Source: an uncultured Eubacteriales bacterium (GTDB lineage: Bacteria; Bacillota; Clostridia; Lachnospirales; Lachnospiraceae). Taken from it: 15,492 nucleotides of DNA. The notes under the pieces were generated by a model. That model saw only the letters and a list, made by a program, of their open reading frames with translations. It had not been told where the DNA came from and did not search any database. Shown one piece after another: positions 6,866-13,742 of the stretch. Position numbers and translations under genes: made by a program. Within the stretch, counting starts at the first letter, position 1. The number at the start of each line of letters is the position of its first letter. The DNA is taken from assembly GCA_900313855.1 (NCBI GenBank), contig OMSZ01000151.1, forward strand, positions 1-15,492. Reading direction: 5' to 3'.

Positions 6866-8203
6866 TCACAGTTCGTCCTTAAGCACATCTACACTTCTTT
6901 CAAGTATGCCGTTCATATACGCTATAGCCGTTCCGTAATTGGTAAATGGAATTCCCTGTTCAGCCGCAAGCTTCATCCTGTAGCGCACCGTCCTTTCGTT
7001 GAGCATACATCCGCCGCATTGTATAACGAGCTTATATTTTCCAAGCTCCTCCGGATAGTCTCCTCCGGATGTAAATGTAAACTTTGGTTCAGCCTTTGAA
7101 AATGTACTTATAAGTTTTGGCAGCTTAACTGTTCCTATATCCTCACACTGCCTGTGATGCGTACAGCCCTCAGAGATCAGTATCTCATCACCATCATGAA
7201 TATCCGAAAGCTTATATGCCCCTGCAACTGCGGTTTTAAGAAAGCCCTTCCATCTTGCCATCAGTATTGAGAAGGATGTAAGATAAATATCCTTCGGAAC
7301 TATCTTCGACACCTCTCCAAATGCCTGGCTGTCTGTAATGACCATATACGGCTTTGTTCCAAGCTTATCAAGTGCACCTTCAAGCTCCTTATCCTTTACG
7401 GTTACACATATCCCGCCTGCATCAAGTATATCCCTTATAACCTGCTGCTGGGGCAGTATCAGTCTTCCTTTTGGTGCGGATGCGTCGATAGGTATTACAA
7501 GCACAACTGTATCAAACGGCTTTATCAGATCTCCGACTATTTTTTTATCTATATCTTCTGCTTTGATCAGCACAGACATCCTGTTCTTAAGTTCCTCTAT
7601 CCCCTCTCCCTGCTTGCTGCTCACATACAACATATTATCCACAGTTAATTTCTTTTCGGAACCCATACTTTTTTCTGTGTTAAACTCCTTATCGAAAGCC
7701 AGCTTTTTATCCGAAGTTAAATTCTCACCTAAATCCATCCTCTCATCCGCATTCAGATCATCATCTTCAAAAACAGCATTCACAACCGTATTTTTCTTCC
7801 CTTTATCCATAAGATCGCACTTATTGCATACGATAAGGTACGGAATCTCCCTGATCTCAAACTGTCGTTTAAGCTCTTTTTCATATTCTCCGATAATCTG
7901 TCCTGCCTCAACGACAAGCACCGCCATATCGGTTTTATTAAGAACCTGCTTTGTCTTTTCCATTCTCAAATGCCCCAGTTCTCCCTCATCATCAATGCCG
8001 GGAGTATCTATGATCAGCACCGGTCCTAGCGGTAACAGCTCCATACTTTTATATACAGGATCTGTAGTTGTACCCTTAGTATCGGAAACGACTGAAAGCT
8101 TCTGTCCCGTAACAGCATTTACAAGGCTCGATTTCCCGACATTTCTGCGTCCAAAAAAACCTATATGGATCCTGTTTGCCGATGGCGTAGCGTTAAGTCC
8201 CAT
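6866..8203 (-). CDS. hydF: [FeFe]-hydrogenase H-cluster maturation GTPase HydF
   Basis: 445 residues. HydF is the scaffold that receives the di-iron subcluster made by HydE and HydG and hands it to apo-hydrogenase. The GTPase domain has G1 GRRNVGKSS (K24), a Thr-rich switch KGTTTDP, G3 DTPG (66-69), G4 NKCD (127-130) and G5 SSK (195-197). The dimerisation region follows (LILPQQQVIRDILDAGG, TDSQAFGEVSKIVP). The C-terminal cluster domain has GCTHHRQCEDIGTVKLPKL and QCGGCM: C347, C396 and C399 are the expected [4Fe-4S] ligands, with H349 nearby. The usual HCxxC is QCxxC here (Q395). Between G4 and G5 there is an unusual insertion of about 50 residues built of 12-residue repeats. ATG at 8203 has AGGGTGG 4 nt upstream. 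No hydE, hydG or hydrogenase gene lies in the window. A TATAGT at 8240-8245 is a possible but weak -10. Confidence 0.95.
   Translation of the reverse strand: MGLNATPSANRIHIGFFGRRNVGKSSLVNAVTGQKLSVVSDTKGTTTDPVYKSMELLPLGPVLIIDTPGIDDEGELGHLRMEKTKQVLNKTDMAVLVVEAGQIIGEYEKELKRQFEIREIPYLIVCNKCDLMDKGKKNTVVNAVFEDDDLNADERMDLGENLTSDKKLAFDKEFNTEKSMGSEKKLTVDNMLYVSSKQGEGIEELKNRMSVLIKAEDIDKKIVGDLIKPFDTVVLVIPIDASAPKGRLILPQQQVIRDILDAGGICVTVKDKELEGALDKLGTKPYMVITDSQAFGEVSKIVPKDIYLTSFSILMARWKGFLKTAVAGAYKLSDIHDGDEILISEGCTHHRQCEDIGTVKLPKLISTFSKAEPKFTFTSGGDYPEELGKYKLVIQCGGCMLNERTVRYRMKLAAEQGIPFTNYGTAIAYMNGILERSVDVLKDEL
7652..7759 (-). repeat. 36-nt tandem repeats inserted in the hydF GTPase domain
   Basis: Three in-phase 12-residue units: DLNADERMDLGE (149-160), NLTSDKKLAFDK (161-172), EFNTEKSMGSEK (173-184). 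A further partial unit KLTVDNML (185-192) runs into the G5 strand, and a very diverged unit may precede (137-148). The shared pattern is x-[LF]-[NT]-x-[DE]-[EK]-x-[LM]. Confidence 0.7.
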
Positions 8204-8492
8204 TTATCCACCCTGTATAGAGAACCTGTCTTATAATTCACTATACTTTATCCTTTCATACTTATTGTCTTTAACGTTACTATTCACTTAAACTCCACAT
8301 TTACAGGCCACGAACCATCTGCTAAAGCATATGTCACAACTTAGCTGCTATTGTTCGTGACTGTGAATTGTAACTCATAAATAATAATTTAACATTTTTT
8401 TTCGATTTTTACTATGTCTTTTTGTTAATTCGTGTTATACTATACTAGATGTTGTATACGAACAACTATTTACTAACGATAGGTGGGATGAT
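8204..8492. promoter_or_regulatory. Divergent intergenic region between hydF and the C39-like gene
   Basis: 289 bp without a gene. It holds the plus-strand promoter at 8433-8441, a weak -10 candidate for hydF (8240-8245), and a 7-nt inverted repeat cacgaac (8309-8315) / gttcgtg (8353-8359) whose arms are 37 nt apart. The last 100 bp before the plus-strand promoter are T-rich. Confidence 0.5.
8433..8441 (+). promoter_or_regulatory. Extended -10 promoter for the C39-like membrane protein
   Basis: TGTTATACT fits TGnTATAAT with one mismatch, 52 nt before the ATG at 8493. A second TATACT follows immediately (8441-8446). There is no clear -35. Confidence 0.45.
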
Positions 8493-10022
8493 ATGGACGA
8501 ATATAATAACAACGGAAACTATAATGCAGAAGGGGAACCGGGTTACGATCAACAGTATATGGACACCCCTCCGGGTACTGAAGGTTCTTTTGCGGCAGAT
8601 GGTGCCACAGGCAGCGATTGGGGATATACTAATGATCCCGGTATGAGTTTTCAGGGAATTGACATTCCGGTTAGGAACAACTCATATGAGGAGGCTGCCG
8701 GTTACAACGAAGCTTCACCGAAAGCTCCACAAGCTAATGAAGCGATAGAAGGTGTTCCGCCTCTTGGCGAAGCCTATGTAAGTTTTCCACCTTCCTCTGC
8801 AGGACCAGCTGATATGGTACAAAGCTTCGCAGAGAGTACTGAGAATACACTTAATGCATTAGGCGGCGAACCAACACCTGCAGAAATTGAAGATATGAAA
8901 CGCGAGAAGGCGGCAAGACGCAGAAAGAAGATGCTTCGTGAAAAGCGAATGCGCGAAAGAAGACGCCAGGCTATCATAAGATGTGCTCTCTTGATCGCCG
9001 CTGCGATACTTGTAATTGTTATCATCGTAAAAATCTTTACAGGAATCGGCGTCCTTATCAAAAACGCCAGCAAGAATCACAGAAAGGCTACCGAGGTTAC
9101 GACCACAGAGGCTACAACTACCGAAGAACCTGTGGCACAGATTGACGAGGCGATAATCGCCAAAAAGCTTCCGGAGTCTAGAGAGGATGCGCTTAACATG
9201 CTTAAGGCACAGGCCGAAACCAATTCCGACATAAAGAACATTGTTGAAAATGAGGCCGTATATCCTGATATCGTGCTACAGCATCTTGCTATTAATTCCG
9301 AGCTGATAGACTTTACTCTGTTCTATCCCGCTCAGATCAGCATTCCTTTCAACGGAGATTTTACTATTGATGCAGATACCAGTCAGATACCTCTTTTCTT
9401 ACAATATGATTCACAGTGGGCTTATGCAGATTATGGCCAAACTGTTTTAGGTTTAAATGGCGCAGCTCCTACCTGTCTTTCCATGGCTTATGTATATCTT
9501 ACCGGTGACGGCAGCAAGAATCCTATAATCATCGGAGATTTCAGTATGGAGCAGGGATATCTTGATGAAGACGGACATACAGATACAAAGCTCATGACAG
9601 AGGGTGCCGAGGAATTAGGCTTAGAATCCGCAGAGCTTGATATGAACAAGGACAATCTTATTGCCGCATTAGATGAGGGTAATGTTATCATATGCGAAGT
9701 TAACTCCGGTGACTTTACCAAAGACAAGAGCTTTATCGTGATCAAAGAATTCAGAAACGGATTATTCTATGTCAACGATCCTTCAAGCAAAGCAAGAAGC
9801 GAGGTCGGCTGGGATTACAAGAGATTGAGCTCACAGATCACCACAATGTGGTCAATAAAGCGCGGAAGTGCAAGCATATCTACCGGTGATGATGCAGATA
9901 ACACCGATACCTCAACAGGTAATACCGATGACGGCTCTGCCGATGTTAGTACTGATGGTAACACAGACGACGGTGCAGATAACGGTGGAAATGATAACGG
10001 CGGCGGAGAAGGTGCCGAATAA
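8493..10022 (+). CDS. Membrane-anchored C39-like peptidase-fold protein, probably catalytically dead
   Basis: 509 residues. Residues 1-135 are low-complexity and cytoplasmic (Asn/Gly/Pro/Ala rich). A strongly basic stretch (REKAARRRKKMLREKRMRERRRQ in part) leads into one membrane helix at about 160-187 (ALLIAAAILVIVIIVKIF), then a Thr-rich linker (TEVTTTEATTTEE). After a helical region, a Peptidase_C39_2-type domain runs from about 298 (IPLFLQYDSQWAYADYG) to 450 (FYVNDPSSKARSEVGWDYKRL). The tail is Asp/Asn/Gly/Thr rich. In active members the catalytic Cys lies in GCGPT and the His in GHFIV; here these are GAAPT (A324) and KSFIV (S413), while the NDP Asp (D429) stays. C328 is a nearby cysteine at the family's Ser/Thr position. 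Basic residues inside argue for the C39 domain outside the cell. ATG at 8493 has AGGTGG 6 nt upstream. Confidence 0.85.
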   Translation: MDEYNNNGNYNAEGEPGYDQQYMDTPPGTEGSFAADGATGSDWGYTNDPGMSFQGIDIPVRNNSYEEAAGYNEASPKAPQANEAIEGVPPLGEAYVSFPPSSAGPADMVQSFAESTENTLNALGGEPTPAEIEDMKREKAARRRKKMLREKRMRERRRQAIIRCALLIAAAILVIVIIVKIFTGIGVLIKNASKNHRKATEVTTTEATTTEEPVAQIDEAIIAKKLPESREDALNMLKAQAETNSDIKNIVENEAVYPDIVLQHLAINSELIDFTLFYPAQISIPFNGDFTIDADTSQIPLFLQYDSQWAYADYGQTVLGLNGAAPTCLSMAYVYLTGDGSKNPIIIGDFSMEQGYLDEDGHTDTKLMTEGAEELGLESAELDMNKDNLIAALDEGNVIICEVNSGDFTKDKSFIVIKEFRNGLFYVNDPSSKARSEVGWDYKRLSSQITTMWSIKRGSASISTGDDADNTDTSTGNTDDGSADVSTDGNTDDGADNGGNDNGGGEGAE

Positions 10023-10067
10023 TAGAATATTTTAGAGTTTATAATCTTATTGATCTATAAATCAGAT

Positions 10068-10097
10068 AAAGGGGCATATCATATGATATGCCCCTTT
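10068..10097. terminator. Bidirectional terminator between convergent genes
   Basis: A perfect 13-bp stem (aaaggggcatatc / gatatgccccttt) with a 4-nt loop lies 45 nt past the C39-like gene and 16 nt past the response regulator stop. Its AAA...TTT ends give a short U-run in either direction, so it probably serves both transcripts. Confidence 0.85.
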
Positions 10098-10113
10098 AGA
10101 ATATAATAAATAC

Positions 10114-10785
10114 TTACTCATCAAGTCCGTGCTTGACCGCATATACTGCAAGCTGTGTGCGGTCCTTTAATGCAAGCTTATCAAGCAGTCTTGAGACCTG
10201 ATTTCTCACCGTTCCTTCGGCAAGATACAGCTTTGCTGCAATCTCTTTATTATCATAACCTTCAGCAACAAGTCTTAACACATCTCTTTCTCTGTCGGTA
10301 AATGAAACCTCATCATCGTCATTATCATTCTTCTCTTTGGCAGAAGCCTTCATGATATCGCCACTATTTAACCGGCTCATCATCGAACGATAAACTCCAT
10401 CACCGAATACATTGATTCCACCATATACACTCTTAACGGAAGCGATAACCTTGGCATCCTCCATCTCTTTTAAAAGATATCCGTCCGCTCCGCTCATCAA
10501 AGCCTTGTCGACTGTCTCTGCGTCATCAAAGGTTGTAAGCACTAACACCTTAACCTCAGGCAGCTCCTTCTTGATCGCATTGATACCGTAGGCTCCATCA
10601 TAATCAGGCATTCTCATATCCATCAAAACAACATCCGGCTTATACACCTTAGATTTCTCGAAGGCTTCTTTTCCATTCTCCGCAAGCGCCACCACATTAA
10701 TCTCTTCATCCTGCTCAAGCACCGCCTTAAGACCTTGTCTTAATATCATTATATCATCCGCTATAAGTACCTTGATCACACTCAT
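10114..10785 (-). CDS. NarL/LuxR-family response regulator
   Basis: 223 residues. The receiver domain (1-120) has the acidic pair D10-D11, phospho-acceptor D56 in VVLMDMRMPD, T84 in VLVLTTFDD and K106 in GYLLKEM, all the canonical residues. An Asp/Asn/Glu-rich linker (about 148-158) joins it to a LuxR-type helix-turn-helix from about 160 (FTDRERDVLRLVAEGYDNKEIAAKLYLAEGTVRNQ in part), so it should bind DNA once phosphorylated. ATG at 10785 follows AAAGGA. It starts 25 nt after the stop of the secreted transglutaminase-like gene, and so appears cotranscribed with it. The histidine kinase at 12266-13618 has the matching HisKA_3/NarL architecture and is the likely partner. Confidence 0.95.
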   Translation of the reverse strand: MSVIKVLIADDIMILRQGLKAVLEQDEEINVVALAENGKEAFEKSKVYKPDVVLMDMRMPDYDGAYGINAIKKELPEVKVLVLTTFDDAETVDKALMSGADGYLLKEMEDAKVIASVKSVYGGINVFGDGVYRSMMSRLNSGDIMKASAKEKNDNDDDEVSFTDRERDVLRLVAEGYDNKEIAAKLYLAEGTVRNQVSRLLDKLALKDRTQLAVYAVKHGLDE

Positions 10786-10810
10786 TCATATTATCCTTTC
10801 CAACAGCAGT

Positions 10811-11623
10811 TTAATCAACCCGATTTATATATTTCCCGTTTTTTGCCCAATTAGGTGTTCCACCGTAACCACAACGGGATTTCGGAACAGCAAAGCATTT
10901 ATCAACACTCTTACTTATCCATGACCAGTTAGGGTCATAATATCTGTCACCTATCACTGCCCAGCCGTGTCCGCCTGAAGATGCAGCATACACCTTCTTA
11001 GCTCCCGCTGCAGTGGCAAGATAAGCAAATCCGCACCCACCGGAATAACAGTCACCATAACCCTTTAAAATAGCATATGATGCATAATACCTGTCCCAGT
11101 TCTTAACACTCTTAAATCCGGTAAGGTTTCGCCACTGCATCTTATCACGGATATACATAAAGCAGGCTCTGTTCTTCTTTTTCTGATTCATTTTAAAATT
11201 AGTAATTGAGAACACAATTGTATTAGCTTCAGCCAATATTCGGGCTTTATCCTTATTATTGACGGCTCTTCCCTTCGAATCAAGTTTGATCCCGTTAATT
11301 GTTTTACTGCAGACACGATATCCTTTCTTCTTCGGCGCTATATTATAATAATAATAGCGTCCTTTATATTTGATCCATCCCACATGCTGCATTCCCTTTT
11401 CATCAAAGTAATAATACTTTTTACCGATCTGCATGTTTTTCTTGGTTACTTTATCGCCATTCTCATCATAATAATAGACGCGCCCCTTCTTGCTCATGTA
11501 CCATCCCGGTTTATGTTTTTTTGCCTGAACCTTTACGCCTGCAAAACAAATACAAAGGACAACCAAAACAAGCATTAACTGCTTAAATGCTTTAAGTAAT
11601 TTTCTAATGTACGCCGAACTCAT
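10811..11623 (-). CDS. Secreted cell-wall-repeat protein with transglutaminase-like domain
   Basis: 270 residues. A signal peptide is clear: basic N-terminus (YIRKLLKAFKQ), hydrophobic core LMLVLVVLCICFAGV and a VQA-like cleavage region at about 32-34. Residues 39-95 hold three aromatic glucan/choline-binding-type repeats (PGWYMSKKGRVYYYDENGDKV, IGKKYYYFDEKGMQHVGW, YKGRYYYYN), which attach proteins to wall polymers. Residues about 125-240 form a transglutaminase-like domain: C192 in YGDCYSGGCGFAYLA, H219 in GGHGWAVIGD and D230 in YYDPNW give a Cys-His-Asp triad. It may cut or cross-link peptides at the cell surface; the substrate is unknown. C197 close to the nucleophile is unusual. The gene has its own promoter (11677-11705) and a weak GATGGTG ribosome site, and runs into the response regulator gene 25 nt later. 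Confidence 0.88.
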   Translation of the reverse strand: MSSAYIRKLLKAFKQLMLVLVVLCICFAGVKVQAKKHKPGWYMSKKGRVYYYDENGDKVTKKNMQIGKKYYYFDEKGMQHVGWIKYKGRYYYYNIAPKKKGYRVCSKTINGIKLDSKGRAVNNKDKARILAEANTIVFSITNFKMNQKKKNRACFMYIRDKMQWRNLTGFKSVKNWDRYYASYAILKGYGDCYSGGCGFAYLATAAGAKKVYAASSGGHGWAVIGDRYYDPNWSWISKSVDKCFAVPKSRCGYGGTPNWAKNGKYINRVD

Positions 11624-11676
11624 AATACACCATCTTTCTTACGATATAATAATTGCAGCCAGATATTTCTAGAATA

Positions 11677-11705
11677 ATTTTCATCCATTTTATTCTTTTT
11701 GTCAA
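11677..11705 (-). promoter_or_regulatory. Promoter for the transglutaminase-like/response-regulator operon
   Basis: Minus strand: perfect TTGACA (11700-11705), 17-nt spacer, GAAAAT (11677-11682, four of six matches). Predicted leader is about 47 nt to the ATG at 11623. Confidence 0.5.
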
Positions 11706-11723
11706 GCAGGTCTTTAATAAATA

Positions 11724-11754
11724 AGCACACACACGAACTGATCGTGTGTGTGCT
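11724..11754 (-). terminator. Intrinsic terminator after the SCP2-like gene
   Basis: A perfect 13-bp stem (agcacacacacga / tcgtgtgtgtgct) with a 5-nt loop lies 45 nt past the SCP2-like stop; on the minus strand it is followed by TATTTATT. It separates this gene from the operon starting near 11670. Confidence 0.85.
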
Positions 11755-11798
11755 CTTAATAACTATTTTTATTGTAAACAACTGATTAATTCAATATA

Positions 11799-12119
11799 TT
11801 ATTTCTTGATAAGCTTACCAAACTCAAGCGCTTTGCCAACATCTCCCTCAACCTTAAGCTTTCCGAGTGTAAATGCTGCCACCGGATCAAGCTTTCCTGA
11901 AATAAGCTTGTTGAAGTTGTCCATTGATATGATCAAACGGCACTGTCTGTCATTGTACTCATAAGGCTCAACATTGACCTTACCGTCTTTGACCTCAACA
12001 TAAAATACTCCACCGTTATCTCCTGTAATATCCACCTGTACCGCAAGGAAATCCATTCCTGTAGCATCAACCTTAGCTGCCATACCTTTAAGCTTTTTTA
12101 CAAGTTCATCAAATGTCAT
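11799..12119 (-). CDS. SCP2 sterol/lipid-carrier domain protein
   Basis: 106 residues, a single SCP2-type domain: MTFDELVKKLKGMAAKVDATGMDFLAVQVDI begins it, then strands GGVFYVEVKDGKVNVEPYEYNDRQCRLIISM, then DNFNKLISGKLDPVAAFTLGKLKVEGDVGKAL, whose SG-x(3)-P-x(2)-A-x(3)-GK-x(2)-x-GD pattern is the family signature. SCP2 folds bind hydrophobic ligands in a cavity; the bacterial ligand is unknown. It is cytoplasmic, with no signal peptide. The start at 12119 is chosen because AGGAGG lies 9 nt upstream; a frame extension to 12149 would cover that site. It has its own promoter (12227-12255), a structured leader of about 100 nt and a terminator downstream, so it seems to be a single-gene transcript set between the kinase and its likely regulator. 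Confidence 0.9.
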   Translation of the reverse strand: MTFDELVKKLKGMAAKVDATGMDFLAVQVDITGDNGGVFYVEVKDGKVNVEPYEYNDRQCRLIISMDNFNKLISGKLDPVAAFTLGKLKVEGDVGKALEFGKLIKK

Positions 12120-12142
12120 AATATTAATCCTCCTTACATATT

Positions 12143-12206
12143 GCATCACGCTGCCTGTCGGCTCCGTGGTGATATCTTAGTTCCGCATCAGGCGGTGCGC
12201 ATCACC
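12143..12206 (-). promoter_or_regulatory. Structured 5' leader of the SCP2-like gene with competing pairings
   Basis: In the minus-strand RNA, GGTGAT (12201-12206) can pair with ATCACC (12168-12173), enclosing a CCGC-CTGAT-GCGG hairpin (12183-12195). ATCAC can instead pair with GTGAT at 12144-12148, or CACG (12165-12168) can pair with CGTG (12147-12150) around a GCC-GACA-GGC hairpin. The pairings exclude one another and end 7 nt before AGGAGG. TGATGC occurs three times (12199-12204, 12185-12190, 12143-12148). No known riboswitch class is recognised. Confidence 0.4.
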
Positions 12207-12226
12207 TTCTAATGCCTTCTTTTATG

Positions 12227-12255
12227 ATATTATCAGATAATAATTTATTTCGCAA
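12227..12255 (-). promoter_or_regulatory. Promoter for the SCP2-like gene
   Basis: Minus strand: TTGCGA (12250-12255), 17-nt spacer, TAATAT (12227-12232) preceded by TGA as an extended -10. It lies just downstream of the kinase stop. Predicted start is about 12220, giving a leader of about 100 nt. Confidence 0.5.
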
Positions 12256-12265
12256 TGAGAAACAA

Positions 12266-13618
12266 TTAAAATATTCCTTTTTTCACAGCAACATTTATCC
12301 GGGTCAAAAAACCTTCACCCTTTTCCGATATGAAGCGAACCGTTCCGCCTGCCTTTTTAACCCTCTCCTTTATTCCCAAAAGACCATTATTATCCTTGAT
12401 CTCATCACATCCGTCACCGTCATCACTAATTATAAGATCAACTGAATTCTCTTTAAACTTAATAACAATTTCCATCTTAGAAGCATTGGCATATTTGAGG
12501 GTATTGGTTATGGATTCTCTTGTGCAGTCATACAACACCTTGGAAAGATGTGAATACTTTTCGCTATCCTCACCTTTAACCGTGACCTCCACCGGTATCT
12601 CTTTCACCTGTCCGGCAAGCTGCATTATACCTTTTGTCACAAGCTCGTAGCTCTCACCCTTTTTCATCTCATTTATCGCCTCGCGAAGCTCCCTGATTCC
12701 GTTACTTGTAAGGGTTCTTGCCTCAGAAAGATATGTGCCGGTCTCACTATTCTCTCCCTTTTCATTCGATATCTCGGCAAGCTTCATATACGACTGTATC
12801 ATAGTAAGCGTATGCCCTGCCGTGTCATGCACCTGCTGGGCTATACGGTTTCTCTCCTTCTCTAAGAGCAGCTTCTCGTTGGTTATCGCAAGCTCTCTAT
12901 GAACATCCATAAAATTGTATTTCATGGTTGCCAACATAACGAGAATAACCGAAATACCGAAACCAAGCGGCGTTATATCAAAGGTTAGCATAAAGAGCTT
13001 TGACAGATATACAATATTCAAAAATACGGGTATCAATACAGAAGCCACGATCAATAGTTGACCGTTTCTTGCTCTGTCACTCTTGACACTATCTTCGTTA
13101 GTGTCATTTTCCGAATCAACGCCCGAATCACCAATTTTATCCGCAGTCAAATTCATATATAATATTACCGAGCCTGCAACAACAAAAAAGTATGTTGCAA
13201 AAACGTTGGTATAAAACATCGGTCCACGCGTAACCCTGCCAATATCAAAAGACTTATAAAAAATATGATGAAGCGGATTTGTTATCACACCGATATAGTG
13301 AACAGAAGCAGCCACTGCCGGAAGCGCCTTGCCTGCTGTACTCATTTTTCTGTTTGTATATAAACATGCGAAATAATACCAGAGCGCTCCTATCGAACAA
13401 ATACCAAGATTACCGAAAACATACGACACCGCAAGCTCAATCGTATCAGACGATAACAGCAGAAAAATCTGGGACACGCACCAGACCACAACTGCGGCCT
13501 GGCATCCCAGATATATCTTCTTATATTGTTTATCGGGTCCTAACAGGTACAGTGCCACCATGCTGACAAGCACTGCACCTGCAACCATTATATAAATAAT
13601 TCCTAAAACAAATTCCAT
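12266..13618 (-). CDS. Sensor histidine kinase, 7TM N-terminal region and NarL-type kinase core
   Basis: 450 residues from ATG at 13618. The N-terminal part (to about 235) has about seven membrane helices with the sequence NPLHHIFY between helices, typical of the 7TM histidine-kinase sensor region (PF16927 type). A hydrophilic Asp/Glu/Asn-rich loop (about 165-185) precedes the last helices. The HisKA_3 domain has ERNRIAQQVHDTAGHTL with phospho-acceptor H264, followed by the ATPase domain: N box ESITNTLKYANA, G1 ISDDGDGCDE, G2 NNGLLGIKERVKKAGG. This is the NarX/DesK-like class, which phosphorylates NarL-type regulators, so the regulator at 10114-10785 is the natural partner. The start at 13618 has GGGGTGG 6 nt upstream; an earlier in-frame ATG at 13636 has no good site and lies in a hairpin. 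The sensed signal is unknown. Confidence 0.93.
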   Translation of the reverse strand: MEFVLGIIYIMVAGAVLVSMVALYLLGPDKQYKKIYLGCQAAVVVWCVSQIFLLLSSDTIELAVSYVFGNLGICSIGALWYYFACLYTNRKMSTAGKALPAVAASVHYIGVITNPLHHIFYKSFDIGRVTRGPMFYTNVFATYFFVVAGSVILYMNLTADKIGDSGVDSENDTNEDSVKSDRARNGQLLIVASVLIPVFLNIVYLSKLFMLTFDITPLGFGISVILVMLATMKYNFMDVHRELAITNEKLLLEKERNRIAQQVHDTAGHTLTMIQSYMKLAEISNEKGENSETGTYLSEARTLTSNGIRELREAINEMKKGESYELVTKGIMQLAGQVKEIPVEVTVKGEDSEKYSHLSKVLYDCTRESITNTLKYANASKMEIVIKFKENSVDLIISDDGDGCDEIKDNNGLLGIKERVKKAGGTVRFISEKGEGFLTRINVAVKKGIF

Positions 13619-13630
13619 CCTGTACCACCC

Positions 13631-13649
13631 CGGCATATGATATATGCCG
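13631..13649 (-). promoter_or_regulatory. Hairpin directly before the kinase ribosome binding site
   Basis: A perfect 8-bp stem (cggcatat / atatgccg) with a 3-nt loop ends immediately before GGGGTGG of the kinase gene. It could affect translation of the kinase or stabilise the 5' end. It is too far from the upstream gene (about 94 nt) and lacks a U-run to act as its terminator. Confidence 0.35.
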
Positions 13650-13742
13650 CCTATAATAATCTCATACCGCTAATATACTTCGTTCTGCAGCCTATAATTT
13701 GTTCCGGTACAAACCATGCACCTTTGTTAAAGTGCTTAATTC

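Noticed and set aside
12168..12206. Fluoride (crcB) riboswitch-like start: GGTGATG...CACC followed by TGATG
   Set aside because: The closing GGTG/CACC and the later TGATG recall the crcB motif, but the required linker and third helix between them are missing and the downstream gene is not a fluoride exporter or a usual crcB-regulated gene.
12231..12246. attatc-a-gataat palindrome after the kinase stop as a terminator
   Set aside because: An all-AT 6-bp stem is too weak; it is better explained as part of the SCP2-like gene's promoter.
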